NCBI RefSeq assembly: GCF_003096595.1
Contig: NZ_QEKO01000008.1
Location: 1-64,000 of the forward strand
Source of the DNA: Pusillimonas noertemannii
Lineage (GTDB): Bacteria > Pseudomonadota > Gammaproteobacteria > Burkholderiales > Burkholderiaceae_B
Reading direction: 5' to 3'
Length of the DNA stretch: 64,000 nucleotides
The notes beneath the pieces were generated by a model, which saw nothing but the letters and a program-made list of their open reading frames with translations, had not been told where the DNA came from and made no database searches. The position numbers were made by a program, and so were the translations under genes. Positions 1 to 8,730 of the stretch are shown here, piece by piece. Every line of letters begins with the position of its first letter. The stretch's first letter is position 1.

Positions 1-106
1 TGTCGTAGGCCAGGGCGCTGTCGATCGGGTGGTTCAGCACATAGTCCACGATGTCGACCAGTACCTGGTCGGGCTCGGGACGGACGTTGGAAATGGGGGC
101 GGACAT
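1..106 (-). CDS. prpD: 2-methylcitrate dehydratase PrpD, N-terminal fragment
   Basis: The first 35 codons of a minus-strand gene run off the left edge of the window. The translation begins MSAPISNVRPEPDQVLVDIV, which matches the N terminus of PrpD, the enzyme that dehydrates 2-methylcitrate in propionyl-CoA oxidation. The ATG is preceded by an AGGAAG ribosome site. It lies 88 bases downstream of prpC on the same strand, the usual prpC-prpD order of Alcaligenaceae, which supports the call despite the short fragment. Confidence 0.8.
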   Translation of the reverse strand, partial: MSAPISNVRPEPDQVLVDIVDYVLNHPIDSALAYD

Positions 107-137
107 GCGGCTTCCTGTGATGGTTCCTGATTGCGGA

Positions 138-161
138 AGACGCCGGCCAAGGCCGGCGTCT
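138..161. repeat. Perfect inverted repeat between prpC and prpD
   Basis: Two 11-base arms (138-148 and 151-161) are exact reverse complements around a 2-base centre, so the transcript can form a very GC-rich hairpin between prpC and prpD. No T-run follows on the minus strand, so it does not look like a classical terminator. It may protect mRNA ends or pause transcription; this role is inferred. Confidence 0.7.
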
Positions 162-194
162 GTCGGTGTGGTGCCGATGCGGGCAGGCCCGCCG

Positions 195-1361
195 TCAGCG
201 GCGCTTGCTGATCGGCACGAACTTGCGGTCTTCGGGGCCCACGTAGTTGGCGGTGGGCCGGATGATCTTGTTGTCGATGCGCTGCTCGATGATGTGGGCC
301 GCCCAGCCGGCGGTGCGTGCAATGACGAACAGCGGCGTGAACATGGCCGTGGGCACGCCCATCATGTGATACGACACGGCCGAGAACCAGTCCAGGTTGG
401 GGAACATCTTCTTGGCGTCCCACATGACAGTCTCGAGCCGCTCGGCGATGTTGTACATCTTCATGCTGCCGGCGCTGCGCGACAGCTTGCGGGAGACTTC
501 CTTGATGACCTGGTTGCGGGGGTCGGACACGGTGTAGACGGGATGACCGAAGCCGATGATGACCTCTTTGTTTTCAAGCCGCTGGCGTATGTCGGCCTCG
601 GCCTCATCGGGCGAGGCGTAGCGTTTTTGTATCTCGAACGCGACTTCGTTGGCGCCGCCGTGCTTGGGCCCGCGCAGCGCCCCGATGCCGCCGGCGATGG
701 CCGAATACATGTCCGAGCCGGTGCCGGCAATGACCCGGCAGGTGAAGGTCGAGGCGTTGAATTCGTGCTCGGCGTACAGGATGAGCGAGGTATGCATGGC
801 CCTGACCCATTCGCTGCTTGGCGCCGTTCCATGCAGCAGATGCAGGAAGTTGCCGCCTATGCTGTCGTCATCGGTATGCACATCGATGATGCGCCCATTG
901 TGGCTGTAGTGGTACCAGTACAGCAGTGCGGGGCCCAGGCAGGCCATGAGGCGGTCGGCGATGTCGCGGGCATCGGGCAGATTGTGGTCGTCCTTTTCGG
1001 GCAGCGTGCAGCCCAGGACGGAGGCTGCGGTGCGCATCACGTCCATGGGGTGGCTGGCCGCGGGCAGGCACTGCAGCGCCAGCTGCAGGGCTTCGGGCAG
1101 CCCCCGCAGGCGGCGCAGCTTTTCTTTGTAGGCCTTGAGCTCTGCCCGGGTGGGCAGGCTGCTGTGGACCAGCAGGTGGGCGATTTCCTCGAATTCGCTG
1201 GTGTCGGCGATATCAAGAATGTCGTAGCCGCGGTAGTGCAGGTCGTTGCCGCTTCGCCCCACGGTGCACAGGGCCGTGTTGCCGGCCACGACGCCCGACA
1301 GGGCGACGGACTTCTTGGGCTTGGGGGCGGGGGCGGCGGTTTTCTTTGTCGCGGTTGCCAT
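195..1361 (-). CDS. prpC: 2-methylcitrate synthase PrpC
   Basis: This 388-residue citrate-synthase-family enzyme condenses propionyl-CoA with oxaloacetate to 2-methylcitrate, the first step of the methylcitrate cycle. The catalytic His blocks GPKHGGANE and GFGHPVY and the Asp-containing stretch near DWFSAVSYH are present. The N terminus carries a short Lys/Ala/Pro-rich leader (residues 3-17) before the conserved core. Length and the LHYRGYDI block fit PrpC rather than the longer GltA, which occurs separately at 7.2-8.5 kb. A CGGAGA ribosome site lies 7 bases before the ATG. It is followed by prpD, and the mdh terminator lies 44 bases upstream. Confidence 0.93.
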   Translation of the reverse strand: MATATKKTAAPAPKPKKSVALSGVVAGNTALCTVGRSGNDLHYRGYDILDIADTSEFEEIAHLLVHSSLPTRAELKAYKEKLRRLRGLPEALQLALQCLPAASHPMDVMRTAASVLGCTLPEKDDHNLPDARDIADRLMACLGPALLYWYHYSHNGRIIDVHTDDDSIGGNFLHLLHGTAPSSEWVRAMHTSLILYAEHEFNASTFTCRVIAGTGSDMYSAIAGGIGALRGPKHGGANEVAFEIQKRYASPDEAEADIRQRLENKEVIIGFGHPVYTVSDPRNQVIKEVSRKLSRSAGSMKMYNIAERLETVMWDAKKMFPNLDWFSAVSYHMMGVPTAMFTPLFVIARTAGWAAHIIEQRIDNKIIRPTANYVGPEDRKFVPISKRR

Positions 1362-1404
1362 GGCTTGTCTCCGTAGGGTCAGCGGGTATCGCCGAAGTTC
1401 TGAT

Positions 1405-1441
1405 GAAAAAACGCCCCACGAGCTGTTGGGCCGCGGGGCGT
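1405..1441 (-). terminator. Intrinsic terminator after mdh
   Basis: On the minus strand a 7-bp stem (ACGCCCC at 1411-1417 with GGGGCGT at 1435-1441 in plus coordinates) is followed by a run of Ts. It lies between mdh and prpC, both read leftward, so it should end or attenuate mdh transcripts before prpC. Confidence 0.7.
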
Positions 1442-1485
1442 ATTGGAAGGCCTTCGTATCGACAGGCCCTGTTGCCGGCTGCGGA

Positions 1486-2475
1486 TCAGCCCAGCAGGTC
1501 TTTGACGCCGTCGCGTTCTTCCAGAAGCTCGTTCAGCGTGTGGTCCATGCGCTCGCGCGAGAAGGCGTCGATTTCAAGGCCCTCGACACGCGTGTATTCG
1601 CCATTGGCGGTGGTAACGGGCACGCCGTAGATGATGCCTTCGGGAATGCCGTAGGAGCCGTCGGACGGCACGCCCATGGTAACCCACTTGCCGTTGCTGC
1701 CCAGCACCCAGTCGCGGACGTGGTCGATGGCGGCGTTGGCGGCCGATGCGGCCGACGACAGGCCGCGCGCGTCGATGATGGCCGCGCCGCGCTTGCCCAC
1801 CGTGGGGATGAAGGTGTCGCGGTTCCAGGCGTCGTCATTGATGAGCTGGGCCAGGCCCTGGCCTTCGACCGTGGCGAAGCGGATATCGGGATACATGGTG
1901 GGCGAGTGGTTGCCCCACACGATGAGTTTCTCGATGTCGGCCACGCGCTTGCCCGACTTGGAGGCCAGCTGGGTGAGGGCGCGGTTGTGGTCCAGGCGCA
2001 GCATGGCGGTGAAGTTCTTGGCGGGCAGGTCGGGGGCCGACTTCATGGCGATGTAGGCGTTGGTGTTGGCGGGGTTGCCGACCACCAGCACCTTGACGTC
2101 GCGGCTGGCGACGTCGTTCAGGGCCTTGCCCTGGGCGGTGAAGATCTGGGCGTTGACCTGCAGAAGGTCCTTGCGCTCCATGCCGGGGCCGCGCGGGCGG
2201 GCGCCCACCAGAAGGGCGACGTCGGCATCTTTGAAGGCCTCGCGCGGATCACTGTGGGCGGTCATGCCGGCCAGCAGCGGGAATGCGCAGTCGTCCAGTT
2301 CCATCATTACGCCCTTGAGGGCCTTCTGGGCCTTCTCGTCGGGGATTTCGAGCAGTTGCAGAATGACGGGCTGGTCTTTGCCCAGCATTTCGCCCGAGGC
2401 GATACGGAACAGCAGGGCGTAACCAATTTGGCCGGCGGCGCCGGTGACGGCGACGCGCATGGCGGGTTTGGACAT
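1486..2475 (-). CDS. mdh: Malate dehydrogenase
   Basis: This 329-residue NAD-dependent malate dehydrogenase interconverts malate and oxaloacetate in the TCA cycle. The Rossmann glycine motif GAAGQIG lies at residues 12-18, and the substrate/catalytic block around [12 protein letters not shown] contains the catalytic His. The start is placed at MSKPAMRV because GGAGA lies directly upstream and family homology begins there; the frame is open further upstream, but that part overlaps the 5-prime UTR. A TTGACG-17-TAATCT promoter lies 120-148 bases upstream. The divergent neighbour is a GntR-family regulator. Confidence 0.95.
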   Translation of the reverse strand: MSKPAMRVAVTGAAGQIGYALLFRIASGEMLGKDQPVILQLLEIPDEKAQKALKGVMMELDDCAFPLLAGMTAHSDPREAFKDADVALLVGARPRGPGMERKDLLQVNAQIFTAQGKALNDVASRDVKVLVVGNPANTNAYIAMKSAPDLPAKNFTAMLRLDHNRALTQLASKSGKRVADIEKLIVWGNHSPTMYPDIRFATVEGQGLAQLINDDAWNRDTFIPTVGKRGAAIIDARGLSSAASAANAAIDHVRDWVLGSNGKWVTMGVPSDGSYGIPEGIIYGVPVTTANGEYTRVEGLEIDAFSRERMDHTLNELLEERDGVKDLLG

Positions 2476-2512
2476 GGAGATCTCCGGTGTGATGATAAAC
2501 AAATGTCCAGCA

Positions 2513-2560
2513 TCGATTGACGCAAAAGGGCGGTCGCACCGGCCGTTTGGCGTCAATCGA
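2513..2560. repeat. 11-bp inverted repeat in the mdh 5-prime UTR
   Basis: Arms at 2513-2523 (TCGATTGACGC) and 2550-2560 are exact reverse complements separated by 26 bases. They lie downstream of the predicted mdh promoter, so the mdh leader RNA could fold into a long stem. The 9-base core GCGTCAATC occurs again at 2617-2625, where it contains the mdh -35 box. The repeat may be RNA structure or paired protein sites; the sequence does not decide. Confidence 0.65.
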
Positions 2561-2594
2561 CTCTGGATGGCATTCGCTAGTTTAAAACGATAGA

Positions 2595-2623
2595 AGATTA
2601 GAGGAAATCAAAAACAGCGTCAA
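2595..2623 (-). promoter_or_regulatory. Sigma-70 promoter of mdh
   Basis: Read on the minus strand, TTGACG (2618-2623) is separated by exactly 17 bases from TAATCT (2595-2600). This is close to the sigma-70 consensus and oriented toward mdh, giving a leader of roughly 110 nt. The regulator palindrome at 2631-2642 lies just upstream of the -35 box. Confidence 0.65.
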
Positions 2624-2630
2624 TCTTATA

Positions 2631-2642
2631 TCTTATATAAGA
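2631..2642. promoter_or_regulatory. Candidate GntR operator (perfect palindrome)
   Basis: TCTTATATAAGA is a perfect 12-base palindrome, preceded by an overlapping extra TCTTATA half-site at 2624-2630. It lies 8 bases upstream of the mdh -35 box and about 90 bases upstream of the gntR start, where it may overlap the gntR promoter. GntR/HutC regulators commonly bind AT-rich palindromes next to their own gene, so it is the best candidate operator here. Binding is inferred. Confidence 0.5.
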
Positions 2643-2728
2643 CAGAAGAGTGTTAGACAGAAAATGTGAACCGTGCGAAAATAGCGGGCGTTTCACGAAA
2701 TTCCCATCGCTCTCGAAAACGTCTTTTC

Positions 2729-3499
2729 ATGTCCGACAAACCCTCGACAGATTCCGCGCCCGACACCGAGCGCGCTGCAGCCAGCGCGGCCTACAGCCCG
2801 TTGTACCAGCAGATCAAGGGTTTGCTGCTGCAAAGCCTCGACCGGGGCGAGTGGAAACCGGGCGAGGCCATTCCCAGCGAGCTCGAACTTGCGTCGCGCT
2901 TCCAGGTCAGCCAGGGCACGGTGCGCAAGGCCATCGACGAGCTCGCCGCCGAAAACCTGCTGCTGCGCCGGCAGGGCAAGGGCACCTTCGTGGCAACCCA
3001 CCACGAAGCCAAGGTGCGTTTCCGCTTCCTGCGCCTTACCCCCGACGACGGCAAGCAGCCGGTGTCGGGCAGCCAGATACTCGATTGCCGCCGCGTCAAG
3101 GCGCCTGTCGACATTGCCCGCCTGCTCGACTTGCGGGCCGCCGACATCGTCGTCAACCTCCGGCGCCTGCTGTCCTTTGACCAGGTGCCCACCATACTTG
3201 ACGACATCTGGCTGCCGGGCTCGGTTTTCCGCGGGCTTACCGCCGATTCCCTGTCGCGCTACAGGGGGCCGCTGTATGCTCTGTTCGAGTCCGAATACGG
3301 CGTCAGCATGGTGCGCGCCGAAGAAAAAATCCGCGCCATGGCGGCGGCGGGCGAACCGGCCCAGTTGCTGGGCGTCGAGCCCGGCACGCCGTTGCTGCAG
3401 GTTGAACGGGTTTCCTATACCTATGGCGACCGGCCCATGGAGGTCCGCCGCGGCCTTTATGTCACCGAACGCTTTCATTACCGAAACAGCTTGAACTAG
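2729..3499 (+). CDS. GntR-family (HutC/UTRA type) transcriptional regulator
   Basis: This 256-residue protein has an N-terminal winged helix-turn-helix (about 22-95; motifs YSPLYQQIKGLLLQ, IPSELELASRFQVSQGTVRK and LLRRQGKGTFVA) and a C-terminal UTRA-type effector domain (about 110-250). The UTRA domain binds small metabolites in the HutC subfamily; the ligand is unknown. Its place between mdh and sdhCDAB suggests it controls TCA genes, and the palindrome at 2631-2642 is a possible site. The ATG at 2729 was chosen because the preceding in-frame residues do not resemble the family. No good ribosome site is visible at either possible start. Confidence 0.85.
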   Translation: MSDKPSTDSAPDTERAAASAAYSPLYQQIKGLLLQSLDRGEWKPGEAIPSELELASRFQVSQGTVRKAIDELAAENLLLRRQGKGTFVATHHEAKVRFRFLRLTPDDGKQPVSGSQILDCRRVKAPVDIARLLDLRAADIVVNLRRLLSFDQVPTILDDIWLPGSVFRGLTADSLSRYRGPLYALFESEYGVSMVRAEEKIRAMAAAGEPAQLLGVEPGTPLLQVERVSYTYGDRPMEVRRGLYVTERFHYRNSLN

Positions 3500-3595
3500 A
3501 AGGAGTGTGTTCCTTATTTGATCGTCTTCGTCCAAATAGGCGAAAATACTCCGTATCGCTTTGCAATAATTACTTGTTACAACCTTGAGGCCGTC

Positions 3596-4009
3596 ATGTC
3601 CGATTCAGCTTCCAAACCGCGCCCGCAGTTTCGCAATCTAAGCGCCGCGCAGCTACTTAGTTACCACCTCCCGCTTGCCGGCAAGTCCTCAATTTTGCAT
3701 CGCGTCAGCGGCGCCCTGCTGTTCCTGAGCCTGCCGCTGATCCTTGTACCTCTCTTCGCAGCCAGCATCACTTCGCCCGAAAGCTATGCCGCCATGCGCG
3801 AATGGGTGGGGCACCCCGTCTGTAAGCTCATCCTGCTGGTGTTGATCTGGGGTTACCTGCACCACTTCTGTGCCGGCATTCGCTATCTCGTGTTCGACCT
3901 GCATATCGGCACAGAGAAGGCATCGATGCAAAAATCCGCCGGGATCGTCTTCGGAGTCAGCCTGGCCCTGACCGTGGTATTTGGTCTCAAACTGTTCGGA
4001 GCATGGTAA
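3596..4009 (+). CDS. sdhC: Succinate dehydrogenase cytochrome b556 subunit SdhC
   Basis: This 137-residue inner-membrane subunit helps anchor the catalytic SdhAB subunits and bind quinone and haem b. It has the conserved SILHRVSG block near residue 40 and the YLHHFCAGIRYLVFDLH block with a candidate haem-ligand His. Three hydrophobic segments (about 42-64, 80-105 and 115-136) fit SdhC. The start follows the MSDSASKPRPQ family pattern; the upstream in-frame stretch lies in the leader. Its stop overlaps the sdhD start by one base. Confidence 0.93.
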   Translation: MSDSASKPRPQFRNLSAAQLLSYHLPLAGKSSILHRVSGALLFLSLPLILVPLFAASITSPESYAAMREWVGHPVCKLILLVLIWGYLHHFCAGIRYLVFDLHIGTEKASMQKSAGIVFGVSLALTVVFGLKLFGAW

Positions 4010-4392
4010 TGACGACTCAGCAACGTCTTGGCACGAAACGCCTCGTGGTAGGGGCGCATTACGGCACTCTCGATTTCATCGTTCAGCGCTGCACGGCCAT
4101 CATCATGGCCATCTACACACTGATCATCTTCTTCGGCTTCCTCTTTTCCTCGGAAATGAACTTCGAAGCCTGGCAGCATCTTTTCACCTTCCATCTGGGC
4201 GTGCTGCCCGTGGGCCAGTTGTTGGCGACGCTGGCCTTTTTCTCTGTCGCCTGGCATGCCTGGATCGGCGTGCGCGATATCTGGATGGACTACGTCACCT
4301 CGGCCGGCCTGCGCCTTTTCCTGCAGGTCCTGACTGTGCTGTGGCTGGTGGGTTCTATCGTTTATTTCGCTAAAGTTCTCTGGAGTCTATAA
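4009..4392 (+). CDS. sdhD: Succinate dehydrogenase membrane anchor SdhD
   Basis: This 127-residue second membrane anchor of complex II has three transmembrane segments (about 25-46, 60-85 and 100-125) and the conserved WHAWIGVRDIWMDY block, whose Asp-Tyr pair lies at the quinone site in the family. I place the start at 4009, where the sdhC TAA and sdhD ATG overlap, because GGAG at 3998-4001 is then 7 bases away. An in-frame ATG at 4003 is too close to that site. Confidence 0.92.
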   Translation: MTTQQRLGTKRLVVGAHYGTLDFIVQRCTAIIMAIYTLIIFFGFLFSSEMNFEAWQHLFTFHLGVLPVGQLLATLAFFSVAWHAWIGVRDIWMDYVTSAGLRLFLQVLTVLWLVGSIVYFAKVLWSL

Positions 4393-4395
4393 GCC

Positions 4396-6174
4396 GTGGC
4401 TGCTGTCAAACATTCCCTACCTCGCCGCCAATTCGATGTGGTGGTCGTAGGTGCCGGCGGGGCCGGCATGCGTTGCTCGCTGCAACTGGCGCAAGCGGGC
4501 CTGTCGGTCGCCGTATTGTCCAAGGTCTTTCCCACCCGCTCGCACACCGTTGCGGCGCAGGGCGGCGTCAGCGCCTCGCTGGGCAACATGAGCGAAGACA
4601 GCTGGTACTGGCACATGTACGATACCGTCAAGGGTTCCGACTGGCTCGGCGACCAGGACGCCATCGAATTCATGTGCCGTGAAGCGCCCAACGCCGTGTA
4701 CGAGCTCGAGCATTTCGGCATGCCGTTCGACCGCAACCCCGACGGCACCATCTACCAGCGTCCCTTCGGCGGCCACACGGCCAATTTCGGCGAAAAGCCC
4801 GTTCAGCGCGCCTGTGCGGCGGCCGACCGTACCGGCCATGCCATGCTGCACACGCTGTATCAGCGCAACGTCGCGGCACGCACGCAGTTCTTCGTCGAAT
4901 GGATGGCGCTCGACCTCCTGCGCAACGAGGCCGGCGACGTGCTGGGCGTCACCGCGCTCGAGCTCGAAACGGGCGATATCTACGTCCTTGAAGCCAAGCA
5001 AACCGTGCTGGCCACCGGCGGGGCGGGCCGCATCTGGGCCGCGTCCACCAATGCCTTCATCAACACCGGCGACGGCCTGGGCATGGCGGCACGTGCCGGC
5101 CTGCCGCTCGAAGACATGGAGTTCTGGCAGTTCCACCCCACCGGGGTGGCCGGGGCGGGCGTGCTCATCACCGAAGGCGTGCGCGGCGAAGGCGGCATTC
5201 TGCTCAATAAAGACGGCGAGCGCTTCATGGAGCGCTATGCGCCCACGCTCAAGGACCTGGCCCCGCGCGACTTCGTTTCGCGCTCCATGGACCAGGAAAT
5301 CAAGGAAGGCCGCGGCTGTGGCCCCAATGGCGACCACATTCTGCTCAAGCTCGACCACATCGGCGCAGAAACCATCATGAAGCGCCTGCCTTCCATCCGC
5401 GAGATCGCCATCAAGTTCGGCAACGTCGATCCCATCAAGGATCCGATCCCCGTCATTCCCACCATCCATTACCAGATGGGCGGCCTGCCCACCAACATCT
5501 ACGGCCAGGTCATGGATTGGCGCAACGGCGAGAACAAGCCGGTGCAGGGCCTTTACGCAGTGGGCGAATGCGCGGCCACCTCGGTGCACGGCGCCAACCG
5601 CCTGGGCACCAACTCGCTGCTCGACCTCATCGTGTTCGGCCGCGCCGCGGGCAACCACATTGTCGAATCGCACCCCGAGCGCCAGCACGCTCACCAGGCC
5701 ATCCCCGAATCGGCCATCGACTACTCGCTCGACCGGGTCGACCAGCTTGAAAAGCGCAGCTCGGGCGAAAATGTCTACGAAGTGCACAACGCCATGCGCA
5801 ACAGCATGCAGAACCACTGCGGTGTGTTCCGCACGCTCAAGCTGCTCAACGAAGGCGTTACCGACATGGAGCAAATCGCCGACCGCTGCGACAACGTCTA
5901 CTTCAAGGACAAGTCCAGGGTCTGGAACACGGCCCGCATGGAGGCCCTCGAGCTGGCCAACATGAAGGAAGTGGCGCTGGCCACCACCAAGTCGGCCGCC
6001 AACCGCACCGAAAGCCGCGGCGCCCACGCCCTCGACGACCACCCCGAGCGCGACGACGAAAACTGGCTGCGCCACACCCTGTGGTTCTCCGAAGACCGCC
6101 GCCTCGAATACAAGCCTGTGCAAATGAAGCCGCTAACCGTCGAGAGCTTCCCGCCCAAGGCACGGACCTTCTAA
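4396..6174 (+). CDS. sdhA: Succinate dehydrogenase flavoprotein subunit SdhA
   Basis: This 592-residue catalytic subunit oxidises succinate to fumarate and carries covalent FAD. The N-terminal GAGGAG dinucleotide-binding motif (residues 19-24) is followed by TRSHTVAAQGG, in which His50 is the expected FAD-attachment residue. The substrate-binding block HPTGV and the C-terminal capping region are intact, and length is typical. The start codon is GTG at 4396, with TGGAG about 10 bases upstream; it lies 3 bases after sdhD. SdhE, needed for flavinylation, is encoded two genes downstream. Confidence 0.97.
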   Translation: MAAVKHSLPRRQFDVVVVGAGGAGMRCSLQLAQAGLSVAVLSKVFPTRSHTVAAQGGVSASLGNMSEDSWYWHMYDTVKGSDWLGDQDAIEFMCREAPNAVYELEHFGMPFDRNPDGTIYQRPFGGHTANFGEKPVQRACAAADRTGHAMLHTLYQRNVAARTQFFVEWMALDLLRNEAGDVLGVTALELETGDIYVLEAKQTVLATGGAGRIWAASTNAFINTGDGLGMAARAGLPLEDMEFWQFHPTGVAGAGVLITEGVRGEGGILLNKDGERFMERYAPTLKDLAPRDFVSRSMDQEIKEGRGCGPNGDHILLKLDHIGAETIMKRLPSIREIAIKFGNVDPIKDPIPVIPTIHYQMGGLPTNIYGQVMDWRNGENKPVQGLYAVGECAATSVHGANRLGTNSLLDLIVFGRAAGNHIVESHPERQHAHQAIPESAIDYSLDRVDQLEKRSSGENVYEVHNAMRNSMQNHCGVFRTLKLLNEGVTDMEQIADRCDNVYFKDKSRVWNTARMEALELANMKEVALATTKSAANRTESRGAHALDDHPERDDENWLRHTLWFSEDRRLEYKPVQMKPLTVESFPPKARTF

Positions 6175-6187
6175 GCAGGATACAGAA

Positions 6188-6904
6188 ATGAGCGAAAAAC
6201 GTATCGTCAAATTTGAGATCTACCGCTACGACCCCGACAAGGACGAGCGTCCCTACATGCAGAAGCTCGAGGTCGAGCTGCAGCCCAACGACAAGATGCT
6301 GCTCGACGCGCTGGTGCGCATCAAGCACGATGTCGACGACAGCCTGGCGCTGCGCCGTTCGTGCCGCGAGGGCGTGTGCGGTTCCGACGCCATGAACATC
6401 AACGGCAAGAACGGCCTGGCCTGCACCACGAACCTGCGCGAGCTAAGCGAACCCATCGTGCTGCGTCCCTTGCCCGGTCTGCCCGTGGTGCGCGACCTTA
6501 TCGTCGACATGACGCACTTCTTCAATCAGTACCATTCGATCAAGCCCTTCCTGATCAACGACCAGCCGCCGCCCGAAAAAGAGCGTCTGCAAACCCCCGA
6601 GGCGCGCGAAGAAATCGACGGCCTGTACGAGTGCATCCTGTGCGCCTGCTGCTCCACGGCCTGCCCGTCGTTCTGGTGGAACCCCGACAAGTACGTGGGC
6701 CCGGCAGGCCTGCTGCAAGCCTACCGCTTCATCGTCGACACGCGCGACGAGGCCACGGCCGAGCGGCTCGACAACCTCGAAGATCCCTACCGTCTGTTCC
6801 GTTGCCACACCATCATGAACTGTACAGACGTCTGTCCCAAGGGGCTCAACCCGGCGAAAGCCATTGGCAAGATCAAGGAGCTCCTGGTCCGTCGCACTAT
6901 CTAA
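6188..6904 (+). CDS. sdhB: Succinate dehydrogenase iron-sulfur subunit SdhB
   Basis: This 238-residue subunit passes electrons from FAD to quinone through three iron-sulfur centres. The [2Fe-2S] ligands are in SCREGVCGSD and the later CTT; the [4Fe-4S] and [3Fe-4S] ligands are in CILCACCSTACPS and CHTIMNCTDVCPKGLNP. All expected cysteines are present. It lies 13 bases after sdhA in the sdhCDAB-sdhE-gltA run. Confidence 0.97.
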   Translation: MSEKRIVKFEIYRYDPDKDERPYMQKLEVELQPNDKMLLDALVRIKHDVDDSLALRRSCREGVCGSDAMNINGKNGLACTTNLRELSEPIVLRPLPGLPVVRDLIVDMTHFFNQYHSIKPFLINDQPPPEKERLQTPEAREEIDGLYECILCACCSTACPSFWWNPDKYVGPAGLLQAYRFIVDTRDEATAERLDNLEDPYRLFRCHTIMNCTDVCPKGLNPAKAIGKIKELLVRRTI

Positions 6905-6916
6905 GGCGATAGCCCA

Positions 6917-7177
6917 ATGAAAAAACAGTCGGAAATCGACCGCCCGCGCTTGCGTTGGCGAGCCCGGCGCGGTTTGCTGGAAAACGACCTGATCATCACG
7001 AAGTTTCTCGATCAGTTCGAAGACGAGCTTACCGATGCCGATGTGCACGCCCTCACTCAGCTGTTCGAGATGGGGGACAATGAATTGCTTGACGTATTGC
7101 TGGCCCGTACCCAGCTCGAAGGAGAATACGATACTCCCGAGCTGCGTCGCCTGGTCGCGCAAATGCGAGAGCTGTAA
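6917..7177 (+). CDS. sdhE: FAD assembly factor SdhE
   Basis: This 86-residue protein of the SdhE/YgfY family promotes covalent attachment of FAD to SdhA. The diagnostic RGxxE motif is present as RRGLLEND near residues 17-24, and the small helical protein is complete. It is encoded 12 bases after sdhB, between complex II and citrate synthase, the common arrangement in betaproteobacteria. Confidence 0.92.
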   Translation: MKKQSEIDRPRLRWRARRGLLENDLIITKFLDQFEDELTDADVHALTQLFEMGDNELLDVLLARTQLEGEYDTPELRRLVAQMREL

Positions 7178-7197
7178 TATTTAGAGGATTGATAAAG

Positions 7198-8496
7198 ATG
7201 CAACTATCAGATAAAAAAGCCACCCTGTCGCTATCCGACGGCAGCGCGTCCGTCGAATTCCCTGTATATCAGGGCACGATCGGGCCTGATGTCATCGATA
7301 TTCGCAAGCTCTACGGCCAAACGGGCATGTTCACCTACGATCCGGGCTTCCTGGCCACGGCGTCATGCGAGTCGTCGATTACCTATATCGACGGCGACAA
7401 GGGCCAGTTGCTGTATCGCGGATATCCCATCGACCAGCTCGCGCAAAACTGCGACTTCATGGATGTCAGCTATCTGATCCTGAACGGCGAGCTGCCCAAT
7501 GCCGAGCAAAAGCGCGAGTTCGATTCCCTGGTCACGAACCACACCATGGTTCACGAGCAGATGCACATGTTCCTGCGCGGCTTCCGCCGCGACGCGCATC
7601 CGATGGCAGTGCTTACGGGCCTGGTCGGCGCGATGTCGGCCTTCTACCACGACTCCACCGACATCACCAACGCCCGTCACCGAGAAATCTCGGCCATCCG
7701 CCTGATCGCCAAGCTGCCTACCCTGGTGGCCATGGCATACAAGTACTCGATGGGCCAGCCGTACATCTATCCGCAGAACGACCTGTCGTACACGGGCAAT
7801 TTCCTGCGCATGATGTTCGCCACGCCTTGCGAAGACTACAAGGTCAATGACGTGGTCGAGCGCGCGCTCGACCGCATCTTCATCCTGCACGCCGACCACG
7901 AGCAGAATGCATCGACTTCCACGGTTCGCCTTTGCGGCTCGTCGGGCACCAATCCGTTCGCCGCCATTGCCGCGGGTGTCGCATGCCTGTGGGGCCCCGC
8001 TCATGGCGGCGCCAACGAAGCCTGCCTGCAGATGCTCGAAGAGCTGCAGGCCAACGGCGGCGTGGCCAAGGTTGGCGAGTTCATGGAGAAGGTCAAGGAC
8101 AAGAATTCGGGCGTTCGCCTGATGGGCTTTGGCCATCGTGTGTACAAGAACTACGATCCGCGCGCCAAGCTCATGCAGGAAACCTGCAAAGAAGTGCTGG
8201 GCGCCTTGGGCCTGGAAAACGATCCGCTGTTCAAGCTGGCGATGGAACTCGAGCGCATCGCCCTCGAAGACCCGTACTTTGTCGATCGCAAGCTGTACCC
8301 CAATGTCGACTTCTACTCGGGCATCGTGCAGCGCGCCATCGGTATTCCCACTTCGATGTTCACGGCCATCTTTGCGCTGGCCCGCACGGTGGGCTGGATC
8401 GCCCAATGGAACGAGATGCTGTCCGATCCCGACTACAAGATCGGCCGTCCGCGTCAGCTGTACACGGGTCATGCTCCGCGCGACATCGCCAAGTAA
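7198..8496 (+). CDS. gltA: Citrate synthase GltA
   Basis: This 432-residue type II citrate synthase forms citrate from acetyl-CoA and oxaloacetate. Catalytic blocks [24 protein letters not shown] and DFYSGIV contain the His-His-Asp triad. The ATG at 7198 is preceded by AGAGGA at a 9-base distance; the in-frame TTG at 7189 is too close to this site. It ends the sdh-gltA run and is followed by a clear terminator. PrpC at the left of the window is a shorter paralogue. Confidence 0.96.
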   Translation: MQLSDKKATLSLSDGSASVEFPVYQGTIGPDVIDIRKLYGQTGMFTYDPGFLATASCESSITYIDGDKGQLLYRGYPIDQLAQNCDFMDVSYLILNGELPNAEQKREFDSLVTNHTMVHEQMHMFLRGFRRDAHPMAVLTGLVGAMSAFYHDSTDITNARHREISAIRLIAKLPTLVAMAYKYSMGQPYIYPQNDLSYTGNFLRMMFATPCEDYKVNDVVERALDRIFILHADHEQNASTSTVRLCGSSGTNPFAAIAAGVACLWGPAHGGANEACLQMLEELQANGGVAKVGEFMEKVKDKNSGVRLMGFGHRVYKNYDPRAKLMQETCKEVLGALGLENDPLFKLAMELERIALEDPYFVDRKLYPNVDFYSGIVQRAIGIPTSMFTAIFALARTVGWIAQWNEMLSDPDYKIGRPRQLYTGHAPRDIAK

Positions 8497-8526
8497 TACC
8501 GGCTGCGGCTCCGTTCGAAAGCTGTG

Positions 8527-8552
8527 CAAAAACGCCCTTCGGGGCGTTTTTT
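8527..8552 (+). terminator. Intrinsic terminator after gltA
   Basis: AACGCCC and GGGCGTT arms around a TTCG-type loop are followed by a T-run (TTTTTT). It lies 30 bases after the gltA stop and fits rho-independent termination of the sdh-gltA transcript. Confidence 0.85.
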
Positions 8553-8730
8553 GCGTTTGAGCCCGCTGGGTGCCTGCCGTACATCCACAGGCCATGCGCC
8601 GCATCCTTCGTGCTCGTAACGCTTGCCTGAAGAGGCCTTAGCCAGTTGTAAACGCTAGTGATACACTGCCCTGTCCCGAAGTCTCTGAAAGACAAAAAAA
8701 AGCAGGGCAAAGAAAGAGGAGTGATTGCGC

